From positions 2,461,367 through 2,525,366 of the forward strand of contig JAKTNV010000063.1 of the NCBI GenBank assembly GCA_022747635.1: a stretch of DNA of 64,000 nucleotides, written 5' to 3'. A program made the translations under genes and the position numbers. This DNA is from Hetaerina americana. Taxonomy: Eukaryota > Arthropoda > Insecta > Odonata > Calopterygidae. Shown here piece by piece: positions 34,378-45,645 of this stretch. How positions within the stretch are numbered: the stretch's first letter is position 1; each line of letters begins with the position of its first letter. A model generated the notes under the pieces. That model was given only the letters and a program-made list of their open reading frames with translations. It had not been told where the DNA came from and did not search any database.

Positions 34378-35262
34378 CGTGGTCTGTGCTATAAATGTGC
34401 GAACTGGTGAAATCTAGCGGCAATGACGCCGACTGTAGCGGCGCTATTTGCCTGAGACCCAATGAGCCGTCTGTGCTTGGCGGATCGTCGAGCTGTGCGT
34501 ATGGTGCCAGTTATGCTAGTTTCTGTTGTCCTTGTTTTTACTATTTGTTGAAAATAGGAATTGATGAAATCGCGGAGCAACGAATCAACATCAAGTTTTC
34601 TGGTGAAAGGCGGTAAAAGTAATTAAGAAATTACTGAAATGTTGACAGCTGTTTACGGTGATAATGCACAGAAGAAAACATCAGTTTTCTAGTGACTTAT
34701 GCGTTTTAAAGATGGCCGACAAGAAGCCACGGATAATGCAAGGCCGGGACGACCTTCAACTGCCTATGTTGAGGACAACATTGCTCTTGTGCGGTCCCTT
34801 GTCTTTACCGATCGTCGGAAAACTATCCGAATAATAGCTGATGAATTGAATTTAGAAAATTCCGAACATGATGGATGGACCCTTCACCATGACAATGCAC
34901 CTGCATATTCAGCATGGAATGTTCGCCAATTCGCCAGAAAATATTCAATCACCTTGCTTGATCATCCTCCTTATTCGTCAAATTTCGCCCCCCTGCGACG
35001 TTTTCCTATTCCCAAAATGCAAAAATGTGATGAAGGCCATCCGTAGGAAGATGTGGAAAACACAATAAAGCAAGAAACGATGAGAAAACTGAAGAGCCTA
35101 ACTGCCGAGGACTTAAAAGGGCCCTAAAATAGCGGAAAAGGAGAGGAAATAAGTGCATAGCTACGAATGGAGAGTACTTTGAAGGGGACAAATTATTGCG
35201 GATTAAATTTTTCGAAGTGAAGTTTTTATGGCCACAGTTTGCGTATTTATTGGACAGAGTAG
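34378..35262 (+). mobile_element. Mariner-type relic, family B copy 3
   Basis: About 0.89 kb between TA at 34376 and 35263. The right end reversed starts CTACTCTGTCCAATAAATAC. It shares the leader and internal deletion with the copies at 11657 and 29759, including a smaller extra deletion next to the main one that only copies 2 and 3 have. Confidence 0.85.
34554..35190 (+). pseudogene. Mariner transposase pseudogene, internally deleted
   Basis: The start codon is changed to ATA. A 115-codon frame from 34699 holds the end of the first DNA-binding part (RFKDGRQEATDNARPGRPST) and LTFTDRRKT-type second part. It is fused to HDGWTLHHDNAPAYSA of the catalytic core, then to the third Asp region with a frameshift. 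The first catalytic Asp segment is missing. Confidence 0.83.
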
Positions 35263-37639
35263 TATAGATACTTTCAACCATCACCTACCTTTAAACTGTA
35301 GATTAAGGGCCTTTGTCAGTAGAACGCATCCATCAAACTACTATTCTTAAAGAAACTCTCGAAGTATTGGAAGGAGTTATTTATCAAACTTATTTCAAGC
35401 AAAGAGATTTCTCACGGAATACTGCACTTTTACATTTCGCGTCTATTCATTCATTCGAGAAGTTAGACAAGGTTATTTCATGACAGTGCCATGGAGCCTG
35501 ACATTCGAGTCGGTATTTATTCGATTACCGCGTCACTGGCTACACTTCGTTAGCTACAACCGGAGTCAGTGTAGATGGCATTAGGCAGTTCACTTTTATG
35601 ACATCCACTCCCGAGGTTTAAATTGCTTTTGAGAATCTGAAGCACGGTGAGTGAGGAAGGGGAAGGAATAAAGGGGGCTCTTGTTGGTGGTGGGAGGAGG
35701 TAAGAGATGCTTGCTGAGGACGCTGGTTTCAAGTCACAACCCCAACTCAAGGCGGTCTGTGCCGGTTTATTTTGTCGCCCTGAGCTCACCGAAAGAGAAA
35801 TGGCGCGCTTGAGCGTTAAGAAATAAAATTTCTCTTTCAAGGGGTTCTCAAAATAACTTTCACTTTCTCTTGACAAAGACGGAGAGAGAGAAAGAGAGAG
35901 AAGATAGCGCGGAAAACGGTGCGGTTTAGCTTATTATCGCATTTTCGCATAAGAGGGAGAAGGAGCTTCGACTGGCACCAGGAAAAAATACGAAAAGCTG
36001 CTCTTTTTAACCCAAACACGCCCGCCGTCCATCAAACACTTTACTAACTATCCCAACTTGTTTTGAGAAAAAACTCCATTTAACAAATACTTGATTAACA
36101 AAAAAAACACAACACATAAATTAAATTCCGAAAACTCAAGATCACCGAACCCTTCTATTAACACTTCTGAATGCACTCCATGCCTCCAGTGGGACCTGGT
36201 TCCGAGGGAGTAGAAAAAGGAACACTAACATTGCTCTGGCTCTCTTAAGGAGGGGGAAGAGTCCACTGGAAATGGACCTCACGGATAATTCATTCATTCA
36301 TCACTCGCGAAATGACACAATTCAAGTAATTTCTAAATCTACTGATTGAATAATAATTGAATAAGTCATAAAATAAATTGTAAGCAAGTGGTTCTTGGGA
36401 TGTTTTGCGGTCTTAAACGATATGGTATCTCGATGCACTAGGGTTCGCGAAAGCTTGGCTTTCCAATTCATTTATTCCGCTTTCCAGTATTTTTTTATTA
36501 TTTTTATTTCCATAAATGCCCTTAAAGATCTTCTCTCAATCCATTTGTTCTTGCCTTATCAACATATTGTTCCCTGAATTTAACCAATAATGGATTTTTT
36601 CGACGTATGGTAATATTGTTCTCTTATTAGAGCTTGTTAGAGCTAAGTACCAATTAGCATAAATAGTTTTTGCCTTACATATGTACTGTATGCTCCAAAT
36701 GCTTTCATTGAATAGCAGTTTCAGAATATCTAATCTTATCCTCCCTCCCATTTCCGGGTTCATCTTAGATTATACCTTATATTACCCCTTCCACATACTA
36801 TTAATATCTTGCAATATCTTTCCCAACCACTGCTTCCTTCTAACTTTGTCAAGTTTCATGTCATTATACAGTTTAAAGTAAATCAATGGCGGATCGTTGG
36901 ACTACCGGTTCAGTGTAATGAGCCACCAATAAAGACCAAGCAAAGGCATGAATACACTATTGAAGAATCAAGAATACAGAAATCAATAAACCATTAATGT
37001 GTTTCTTCATATTTCTTGTGTAGCATCTTGAATTGAGGGAAAAAATAAATAAAATAGACGGTAACGCTGAATGGATTCGTATCTACAGAGAAAAAAAGAG
37101 GTAATTGAGTTTATCAGACGATAGACCTACAAAGTCAAAGAGAGGAAAGGATTTGAAAGGGTGCAATATTTAAACTGAAAATGTGGAAAAGAAACATAAA
37201 ATAAGCACTGTGGCAACAGATGCTCAGATATAACTCTAGTAAAAATTATTGCTCTTTTTTATTTTGGATATCGACTCCCAAGTAGTAGAAAATACAGAGA
37301 AATATAAGGTTACAAAGTAATTGAGAAAAATAGCGAATCACGAAAATTATGAATTAATATAATTAAAAATTATGAAACATTCTACCCAAGAAGTTGGAAG
37401 CGCTTTGAGAGATACTAAGATTACTTGCAAAAAACTGATCTGGGAAGGAAAGTGGGCGGAAGAATTCTGGAAGATCCCCGATGTTTCAGTGTAATAGTAA
37501 ATGAAAATCGCAGAAATTAGTTGTTGTTAAGAGGACAGGTCATTTGCAAGAAAGCTAGAAAAAAACTGAGGTAATTTGCATCGTTAGAGATAGGTGGATA
37601 ATTTGGTAGGGGCAGAATAATAAGGGAATGGAAGACGGG
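35263..37639. other. No recognised gene
   Basis: AT-rich DNA. The minus frame at 35550-35876 lies in a modestly GC-richer patch and has no motif. A GA microsatellite is present near 35880-35905. Confidence 0.5.
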
Positions 37640-37712
37640 TGGAGAGAAGCCCAGCGCCAGAAATTTGGTGAAAGGCGCCAAGGGGTCCGCAGTTTAACGT
37701 CCTATCCGTGAT
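37640..37712 (-). repeat. Fragment of the second SINE family
   Basis: Read on the minus strand it contains GGACGTTAAACTGCGGACCC and CTTGGCGCCTTTC, matching the SINE body at 31735-31780. Confidence 0.65.
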
Positions 37713-37724
37713 ATCCGTGATCCT

Positions 37725-38520
37725 GAAGACGCAGCAGAATTTTCAGATGACCTTAATGTTATACAACACCGGGGTGACACTTGGCAATTTGAATTAAACC
37801 TAAAAAAGTGCGTATTCATACATTTTTTTAAAAAGAGCAATACCGACCCGAACACCTACTGCATTGGGAACAGGGAAATGGAATGAGTAGACTCAATTAA
37901 ATACCCAGGCGGTACCCTCATTCACGGCCTTTCCTGGGTGAAACATACACATACGGGGAATATGTGGACAAGCTAAAAAAAATTCGGATGAATTAGAAGA
38001 GTAGTGAGTAAATGTGATGAAAAGGTCAAAGAGGAATGTTATCTGTCGCTGGTTAGGCCTCATTTAGAATATGATGCAAGTATATGGGATCCTCACTAAG
38101 TTGGATTGATTGCCGAATTGGATCACGTGCAGCGTAGAGGAGCTAGATTTTTAAAACGTTGTTATCATAAGCTTGGTAGCATATCCAAAATATTAGAGGA
38201 GCCAGGCTGGGAATCACTGACGGAGCAAAGGTTTAAATTATAGATTAAATCTCTTGAACAAATTGGAAGGATGTCTTTGGCAGTGATGCTGAAAATGTAT
38301 TATTTCCCCAATTGTACTACGGTAGGAAAGATCATACTAATAAAATTAGAGAGATTAAGTTAAGAACAGATAGATTTAAGATGTCATTTCTTCCACGAAC
38401 TAAAAGGCATCAGAATATCAGTTCCAAATTGGGGTAAAATTAGTCTGGGGTGTATTCACCCCCTGCCACACATCCTGGCGGTGGCTTGCAAGGCATATAT
38501 AAATAAAAATAAATAAAAAT
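37725..38520 (+). pseudogene. CR1/L2-like LINE 3' relic
   Basis: Forward broken frames read WQFELNLKKCVFIHFF, then LVRPHLEYDASIWDPH, LDHVQRRGARFLKRCYH and EEPGWESLTEQRFKL. This is the post-RT region of CR1/L2/jockey-type LINEs, matching in layout but not closely in sequence the intact ORF2 at 47433-50261. The 3' end has CCCCTGCCACACA and finishes in an AAATAAATAAAAAT simple tail, as these LINEs do. It is 5' truncated and dead. Confidence 0.75.
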
Positions 38521-38559
38521 CATACTGGTGGTTTTTTCTATTTAAATAGCCCTCCATAC

Positions 38560-38680
38560 AGCTCCCAAAGCAGGAGTTGGCATGGCATTGAAAAGTCCTG
38601 CCAACTCCGGATTTCGAACCCGGGGGCGGGAGGTCAGTGCATTAGCCACAACGTCATTTCGATCTCCAAAAGCGAATCCA
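38560..38680 (-). repeat. tRNA-derived SINE fragment, third type
   Basis: The minus strand carries TGGCTAATGCACTGACC as an A-box-like sequence and GGGTTCGAAATCC as a B box with one extra base, about 30 bp apart. The body is short. Confidence 0.5.
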
Positions 38681-38847
38681 ACTCACAAAGTGAAGAAATG
38701 TGGTGCTCTATGGTGATAGAATCGGGCTAAGAGATGCGGAAAACCATTTCTGATGCTCAGACAAAATACAAAAATCCTTTCGTAAATTTACAAGCCATCA
38801 ACGAGACAGGGCTCCGCAATCCCGATTAGTCTATTTACACTGCTCCC

Positions 38848-38951
38848 ATTATGAGAGAAACAAATTTGCTATTTTTCACAGATTTACTTGTAACGCGTTG
38901 AACGTTACAAGTAAATCTGTGGAAAAGTGAAAAATCTGTTTTTCTCATAAT
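38848..38951. repeat. Hairpin repeat of 104 bp
   Basis: Inner arms of 19 bp (CACAGATTTACTTGTAACG at 38877-38895 and its exact reverse at 38903-38921) enclose a 7-nt loop. The similarity continues outward imperfectly to ATTATGAGA at both ends. It encodes no protein and could be a MITE or hairpin RNA source. Confidence 0.8.
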
Positions 38952-39726
38952 CACGAACTTCCACTACTTCTTGAATATATACCCTATTCTCATTGGATTC
39001 TTCCCGCAATTGTTGATAATAACCTTGTATCAGCCATAATACATGATTTTAATAGATATACTAATTTTAAAATAGAAGTAGGCACCTCTGCGGGAAGGGG
39101 GACAAATGCTATAACAGTATCCCAAACTGTCGTAAGGGGTGGCTAAATGGGTGGGAAGATAACCCAGGAGATAAAAATCCCTAGTTCAGCTAGGGTGTTG
39201 TTCGAGCAGTCTGTGCGTCTATAGCTTTTGAATGGCGATACCAGCTGGTTCGAAGTCCAACCGAATTTTTGCCATGCCTGGAGACCCGTAAGGGGAACTG
39301 GGGGATCCTTTCGAGTTCTCTGACACCCAGCCCGGTGTCCGATGCTCGGTTTGGACCAGGGTGCAATGTCCCACTGGCCAATGGCTTGCCACTCCCGGTC
39401 GGTCGGCTACCGTCGCCTGTTGGACGGATTATGGTGTCTAGAGAGCCGACGTACTGGAGTGTTAAACCGAAACCGGTCTCCTAAATGACAGTGCTCTATC
39501 ACTTGGGTAACCTTTAAGTCCATACCGATTTGATGTGAGGCACGTGTGAGGAACGTGTGAGGAACGTGTGAGGAACGTGTGAGGAACGTGTGGCTCAATA
39601 GCTGGAGGGGAGCCCAGGGGACGAACTCTAAAATATCACGTGTGAAGAAATCTTCCTTTATACAACAGATCCCACTCTGATTCGGGCTTGGAGGGGTAAT
39701 TGTGATGTCACGAGCAAACAGTAGCC
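38952..39726. other. Unassigned, with short tandem repeat
   Basis: 39190-39480 is GC-richer, with a GGTTCGAAGTCC B-box-like sequence at 39248 and overlapping frames on both strands, but no recognised family. An 11-bp tandem repeat lies inside this stretch. Confidence 0.4.
39535..39589. repeat. Tandem repeat, 11 bp x 5
   Basis: Five consecutive units of GTGAGGAACGT. The first has one change (C for A) and the last four are identical. Confidence 0.95.
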
Positions 39727-39928
39727 CGGAAAGGAAAATACTTTGTTCTGTCACATATATTTGATTAGGCACGACCTTGGTTTCGGCTTACAAAGTCATC
39801 ATCAGGACACCTGGTGATGACTTTGTAAGTTGAAACCTAGGTCGTGCATAATAAAATATGTGTGGAAGAGCAAAGTATTTTCTTTTCCATCATGAATCGC
39901 TTCAACAAAGAGACTCCTCAAACCATTC
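39727..39928 (+). repeat. Foldback repeat, copy B
   Basis: Short left arm from GGAAAGGAAAATACTTTG to the centre at about 39806, then a long right arm through CATGAATCGCTTCAACAAAG to AAACCATTC. The left arm on the minus strand carries CTGATGA, then the GACTTTGTAAGCC hairpin, then GAAACCAAGGTC. The right arm carries CTGGTGA, the hairpin, then TGAAACCTAGGTC. Confidence 0.85.
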
Positions 39929-41446
39929 TTTTGAAACACTACCTATTGATGAAATGCTGGAAGGAGGGTGAGACACTGGAAAAGGTGTATCTCTGCCCCA
40001 TTTATTAGATTATGTCTACTGCTGCTCTGGAAGAGCTAATGTCCAGCAAGAAACTGCGTGATGGTACGCTAAGCTGCTTACTATATTTAAGCTGTTACCA
40101 ACATGCAGAGCGAACATCTACTTGGGATGGGAACACTCCATGCATGTGAATCCCCGTGCATGAAGAGGTGCACCACTCCTTGAACACCTGTCAAGGAGTC
40201 ACAAGTCAATGCGCCTTATTTCTGTGGAAGTTAAGGAAATAGAAATGGTAACTCATGACGTAAGGAACTGCCTCAAACTCACCGTAAGACGGTGAGGTGG
40301 TAATAAGTTCTTTCGTTATCTGGACATCCACCCTCAAGAAATTCTCGGAGAAGGGGTTCATTGGCTTCAGTTCTCTTCCAGTCTGTCCTTTAATCTCTGC
40401 TCCCATGTGTTATTTTCAATGCTAGTGCTCTTGCCACATCACAACCAGTTGCGAGGACAAGGCTATCTGCTCGCTCAGGAGAAAGGATAGGCAAGGGGAT
40501 GAAAAGTGCGAAACCGAACTATTTTGCGTAAATAGCGGGGAGACACCCCGTGTACTCTCGTCATTGGCCCTGGAGTGGAGGAGGAAAGAGAGGTCCTAGA
40601 AATAAAGACGCTCGGCAAGATCACTTACCTAAGAGCAAGAAAGAGAGATACCAAAAACTGATTGCTGTTTTTTCTAGAATCTTTGCTTCAGTCACGACTC
40701 CTCCCATCCAAAAGCGCACTATTTCAGAGAATTGTTATTGCAAAACAACCCTCAGTCTCGACTAGAGAAAAAAATCAAATCTAACCAGAATGATAACATG
40801 GAAGAAAACAAGGCGGGCATAAAAAATAGTGGCAGCCCTACGAGACTGTAGAACTCCCGAAGTTACGTCTGGTTCTAATAAACTAATCCAATCAATGACT
40901 AAATTTCGTTTATCGTTAGATTTACTGTACATCAAGAAAGGGTATTCCTTCATCAAATTAACCATGGCTTTGTTTGGGCTGAATATGCTGCAGAGTTCCT
41001 TTAATACTGAGTTTAACCTTTGGTTACCACGGAAAAATGTATTGTGTAAATTGAAATTATTATCGATGCAGTTCTAATTGCGATTTACGACGAGATTATC
41101 CAATGCTCACTCCCCTCTCCATATTCTTTCCCATTTCCCAACCACAACATTTCCTGCCCCCCTCATTCCGTCAGTAACTCCTTTCGCCCGGATAATATTG
41201 ACTTTGTTGGCTGATAGCCATCTTAATAAGTAAATGCATTCGGAAAAAAATATTGTGAATTTCTCAAATAAGTTCAGCCTATTTCTATAATTATTTTACC
41301 CTGAAAGCATTTGTTTGCACGAGTATGCATTATTATCTCGATAAAATGCTCTCTTTTTCGTGGCGCCGCATCCAAGGCGTTTGGAGCTAATCCCCCTAGG
41401 GCGAAAAATACATAAAAATCTAATGCCCTACAACACCCTCAATGTA
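39929..41446. other. No recognised gene
   Basis: No repeat or gene recognised. Frames at 40550-40765 (plus) and 40206-40406 (minus) lack motifs. Confidence 0.5.
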
Positions 41447-41730
41447 CGACAGTCTGTTCAAAAAGTATCACGAATTTTGAATTTTCGCGGGTTATGTGTA
41501 TTTGATTTCCGATTTTTTGCGGCGTTATGCTGGTACTTACGTCTCTCAATTATGCCGAAAAGTTGGGCCATTTTGAACGGTCAGTTAATTGTTGACAGTC
41601 ACTTTCCTCGGACATGTTTTGGCTTGTCTTCGATTTTTGCCTGTTCCAAAAAAATGGATCACAGAATCTGTATCAAATTTTGTTTTAAAAAGGAAGTTAA
41701 GTGTTCTAGGAAGGGCTTGCTATCAACAAA
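41447..41730 (+). mobile_element. Mariner-type relic, family H, 5' end only
   Basis: After a TA at 41445 the sequence starts CGACAGTCTGTTCAAAAAGT and continues ATCACGAATTTTGAATTTTC, like the terminal repeat and leader of a mariner lineage. The transposase starts at 41656 (MDHRICIKFCFKKEVKCSR) and breaks off after about 20 codons. No 3' end was found. Confidence 0.75.
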
Positions 41731-42492
41731 TCCTCATGCCCAACTATTTTCCCCTTTCGTTTTAGTCCGTGCATGTCTCTAGGTGGCCATTGGTTATTGT
41801 GCGTGTCCGTCTGTGAGCCATCGGATGAATCATTCTTTCGATTGCCTAGTTTGACGTGGATGGGGATAAATGATGGGAGCATAACGGGAAGTATTTTTTT
41901 CCTTTCCGCCAAAACATGAGAGGGGGTGCCCCCTTACGTGATTCACCCTTCTTCTGACCTCACTCCTACCAATCTCGATTCCGGAAGAGGTAAAAAAGAA
42001 CGGGAAATGCCCTTTCCATGTCTCGGAGGGAGAGAGAGAGAGAACTCGCATCGGGGCGTGATTTGTGGCGGGGAATGCCGTCCAGGGCCTCGCGGCCAAG
42101 AAAGCTTTGTTCCCGAAGAATTCATTCTTCACCCTCCTTATTTTCTCTTCACTTTATTCTAGGAAATTCCTGGCTCTATCTAACCACCCTGATGTGCTTC
42201 CCCTGTCGAGGCCCAAACTTGCCCAAAATATTTCCTTAACCTTTTAGAGTGAGCTTTATTTTGTCTACCCGATAAAATCTTTCCAACTCATCACTTAAGT
42301 CAGGGAGTACACGAACGCTGTTTTGACGGGGGATAAAGAAGGGCGCTGTTGAAGTTACGGGGTGGAGAGTTCCATTCAGTAGTGCGATACTGTTAATTTT
42401 TTCGTGAAAACCCCTGGTTAAAATTACCTTCATGAAGATCTTAAGTCATATACTGACGGAACGAAATGAACATATGAAAGGAGTCAACAACA
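41731..42492. other. GC-richer patch, no recognised gene
   Basis: 41890-42130 is GC-rich and carries a GA-repeat; several overlapping frames are open but have no domain. The rest is unremarkable. Confidence 0.4.
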
Positions 42493-43430
42493 CAGGGTGA
42501 GTTCCGAAAGTAATGCCATTATTTTTTAAAAGTAATAAATTGTGCAGATTGACACAAACACTTAAAATTCTTTAAAGTATGTACTATCCTTGGGCCTCCA
42601 CTCATTTTTTCCAGCGACACTGCCATGACCGGTACGCGCCCTGGAAGGCGTCTTCGGGGACCTTTTGCTAGGTATTCGTCACGGCTGATTGGATCTCTTC
42701 TATGGACGAAAAACGGGTTCTTTTCAGGGCTGCCTTAATCCGAGAGAACACAAAAAAGCCTGCTGGGGTGACGTCAGGACTATATGAGGGTGGGGTGGGG
42801 CAGCGTTGGCAACTGGTGTTTGGACCGGCACTCGCAGAATCGTAGCGCGTTGTGGCAAGGTGCGTTGTCGTGATGGAGTTGCCAGGCAGCATAGATGTCT
42901 TTTCTCGTCCTGATAACCCTCTTTCGGAGTCTGTCCAGCGCATCCACGTAGTATGCAGCGTTAACTGTCTATCCATGAGGAACAAACTCCTTATGGACCA
43001 CTTATTTACTGTAGAAAAAAACGTTGTTGTCGGTTTTGCTGGTTGACGGCCGCCCAGAGCGTTGTACGTCGTGAACCTCTTCCCGGCCCTCCATGAAACA
43101 CCTCAGAACTTGTGAGTAAGACAGAGTAGAGTTCCCGTAAGCCTAGCGTATCATTTTGTAAGTCTCCTCATGAGATTTTTTCAGTTTAGCACAAAACTTA
43201 GTAATCGCGTAACATTGCTCGATCGTCGATTCCATTTTATCGTGACTCGGTCGGCGCGCAGAGGTTTACAATAACTGACGTCCTGCCGCTTCCACGGTTT
43301 AAAGAGTACTGAGATAGGTTTTGCGGCAAAGCTTAGCGTCCCCTTAACCTACTCCAAGTAATTTGATCCCACTCCGTCCAATTGGAGCGGCGCGGGAAAT
43401 CCAATACAATTACTTTGGGAACGCTCCCTG
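42493..43430 (-). mobile_element. Mariner-type relic, family A copy 2
   Basis: About 0.94 kb on the minus strand. The left end starts CAGGGTGAGTTCCGAAAGTA, and the right end reversed starts CAGGGAGCGTTCCCAAAGTA. The flanking dinucleotide is CA on both sides rather than TA. It shares most of its sequence with copy 1 at 2474-3399 but retains a different internal segment. Confidence 0.85.
42600..43235 (-). pseudogene. Mariner transposase pseudogene (family A copy 2)
   Basis: ATG at 43235 opens the N-terminal domain, soon broken by stops. After a GRP linker remnant the sequence jumps over the second DNA-binding part and first catalytic Asp. It continues with LTLHTTWMRWTDSERGLSGR and, shifted, WQLHHDNAPCHNALRF (second Asp), then SYSPDVTPAGFFVFSRIKAA, where the third catalytic Asp is changed to Gly. 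Non-functional. Copies 1 and 2 lost different parts. Confidence 0.83.
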
Positions 43431-43591
43431 CATCACAATAATCTATGACATCCATCGAGCATGATCCTCATCAATTCTGGAGCTCTCAGTAGTCGATCAG
43501 CAAAGTGTCGAGGGTGAAGTTGAGCGGCATGGATTGCGTGCACTGGTAGACTCCTTTCCATTTGAAAGAATGGACTTCTCAAACATCTGCT
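43431..43591. other. Possibly part of a LINE 3' relic
   Basis: Short stretch before the LINE 3' module, no motif. Confidence 0.3.
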
Positions 43592-43649
43592 CCTACATAA
43601 TACCCCGCAAGCCGCCGTGGGGATGTGTGGTGGGGGTGTTAGGTCACCA
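43592..43649 (-). repeat. LINE 3'-end module
   Basis: Read on the minus strand: GGTGACCTAACACCCCCACC, then ACACATCC, GGCGGCTTGCGGGGTATTAT, GTAG. A second copy is at 45582-45645, and a diverged version lies near the end of the LINE relic at 38449-38500. Confidence 0.65.
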
Positions 43650-45581
43650 CCTGAGAATTCAACCACATGCAAACCAAATCACGTTACCTCTAAACAAATA
43701 TTAGTTTGATCAGGCATTCAAAAAATTTTAATCACACGAAAGGAAGTACTTATATGCAACAATATTCAATAACCGAATACACAAATTCCAATCGTACTCT
43801 AGAGCTGTTTAAAAGATGGGTATATCAAATGAAAAGAATAATAACATTCAGGATATCGACAGTTCTAATTATCTTCAACGCGATTGCTGTCATATCTATT
43901 TTCATCTCTAATGGTTCGAGGTAAAAATGGCATTTTAAATCTATCTGTTCCATTATAAATCTCCCCGATTTTACGTTGATGAGTTGATATACCATAAGAA
44001 GTAGGGGCCTGTCATATGTTTTTAACGTCCTCAGATATGTAACTTTCTTCAAATATACTGCGTAAATTTGACCTGTATTTAAGCCTACGGTCAACTAATG
44101 GCTCCCATTCTAATTATTCCGTAATAGTAATTCCGTAATAAATTCTAATAGTGTCGTGACACTGCTGCCTTGCTCCTAACAAATTTTGACGTTCGTCCTG
44201 AAATATAGCGCTGATATTATTCCCAACTTAATGGGCAAAAGCTGTGTGATAATCGACGGCAGGCGCAGCTAACCTTTTTATCTTTTTGTTAAGGATCACG
44301 CTCTCAGAACTTCCGTTAACCATTAACTACACTCCAATCCGAGCATCGGTTTTGTATAATTGGGTCCATTTTAACTCGTACCATTCTTCACAATGACTGA
44401 AAAATGTTATCCATAGTGCGGGAGACCATTTAATTGCGTGTTACACACAAAATAAATAACGCAACTGTTGCGTATTCCCAATATGATTATCTAAATCGTA
44501 GCGAGCCATCAAATGCCATGTTCTTATTTCAAACTCATTATGTATTATTATGTCCAGAGTTAATGTTTGCTCTCGTCCTTAGACTGATTGCACTCTTCTG
44601 TTTTCTTCTGCAGAACTGACATCACTCTTTATTTAATCACTTGATTCAAACATATTCCACCATTCGTTCAAAAAGCTTCCTTTTTCTATGCACATATATT
44701 TTGACCAATTCTCACCGTCTATGAACCACATGGCACCACCATCCACGCACAGATTCTCACGCACCTCTATATTTTTTATAACTCGATTCTTTTGGGTATG
44801 TTATTGCTCTCTTCCCAAAAAACCACGCCTGCACTCTTATAGTTCATCTTCCGAGGTTGGTAAAGACAACCGCTCCTTTAAGTTTTTCATCTTATTGAAC
44901 GAATTATTCTTTTGAATCCTTGTACTCTATCCAGGAAAATTATTTTTCCTTTACCTTCTCCACATTTTACGTTGTTTTAGCATGCGTTAGAATTACTTAG
45001 ACCTTTTCAATTCGTGGGATGGATGATTCGGAAAGGGTTTACTCTATACCCCGCGACACAAATAAAAAAGAAATCTTATAGATTCTGTTAAACAAAAATT
45101 AAATAAATGTAAAATATTAATTGTATTTAAATTAATTAAAATTAATTGAGGCAAACCTATGAATTTCATTTTATATCCCAACTCATGCAGCCCATAGCTT
45201 TGCTATATTATTCATCTCCGGCTTGCAGGGGATTTTTATATTTTAATGGCCATAATAAAGAATCGTATAAAGTACACTATCGGTACCATTTTATTACTAC
45301 TGTGATTGATTTCGATTTTGAGTGAATGCATTGAATGAAACATATTAAATGCTAAATGCCGGAAATAGATTAACTGATGAATTTGCTTCTTACTTGTCAA
45401 ATACTAGCTTTCACGTTATTGGATAAATTTTTGGCTGCATCCTAGGGTGCAATCATTTGTCAGTTGATAGTAAATGTATTTGAATGCGTGTGGATTGAAA
45501 AGATTTTTGCATGAATCACTGTGGGTATAGTTTTGCATGTATGTGTTGATTTTGCATGTGGTTTTGTACCCTTTTGCATGC
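43650..45581. other. AT-rich, no recognised gene
   Basis: No recognised gene or repeat. Frames are short and AT-driven. Confidence 0.5.
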
Positions 45582-45645
45582 GGTGATCTAACACCCCCCG
45601 CCACACTGCCTTGCGAGGGCTTGTGGGGTATTATGTAGATGAATG
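45582..45645 (+). repeat. LINE 3'-end module
   Basis: GGTGATCTAACACCCCCCGC, then CACACTGCC, GGGCTTGTGGGGTATTATGT and AGATGAATG. It matches 43592-43649 in the opposite orientation. Confidence 0.65.
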
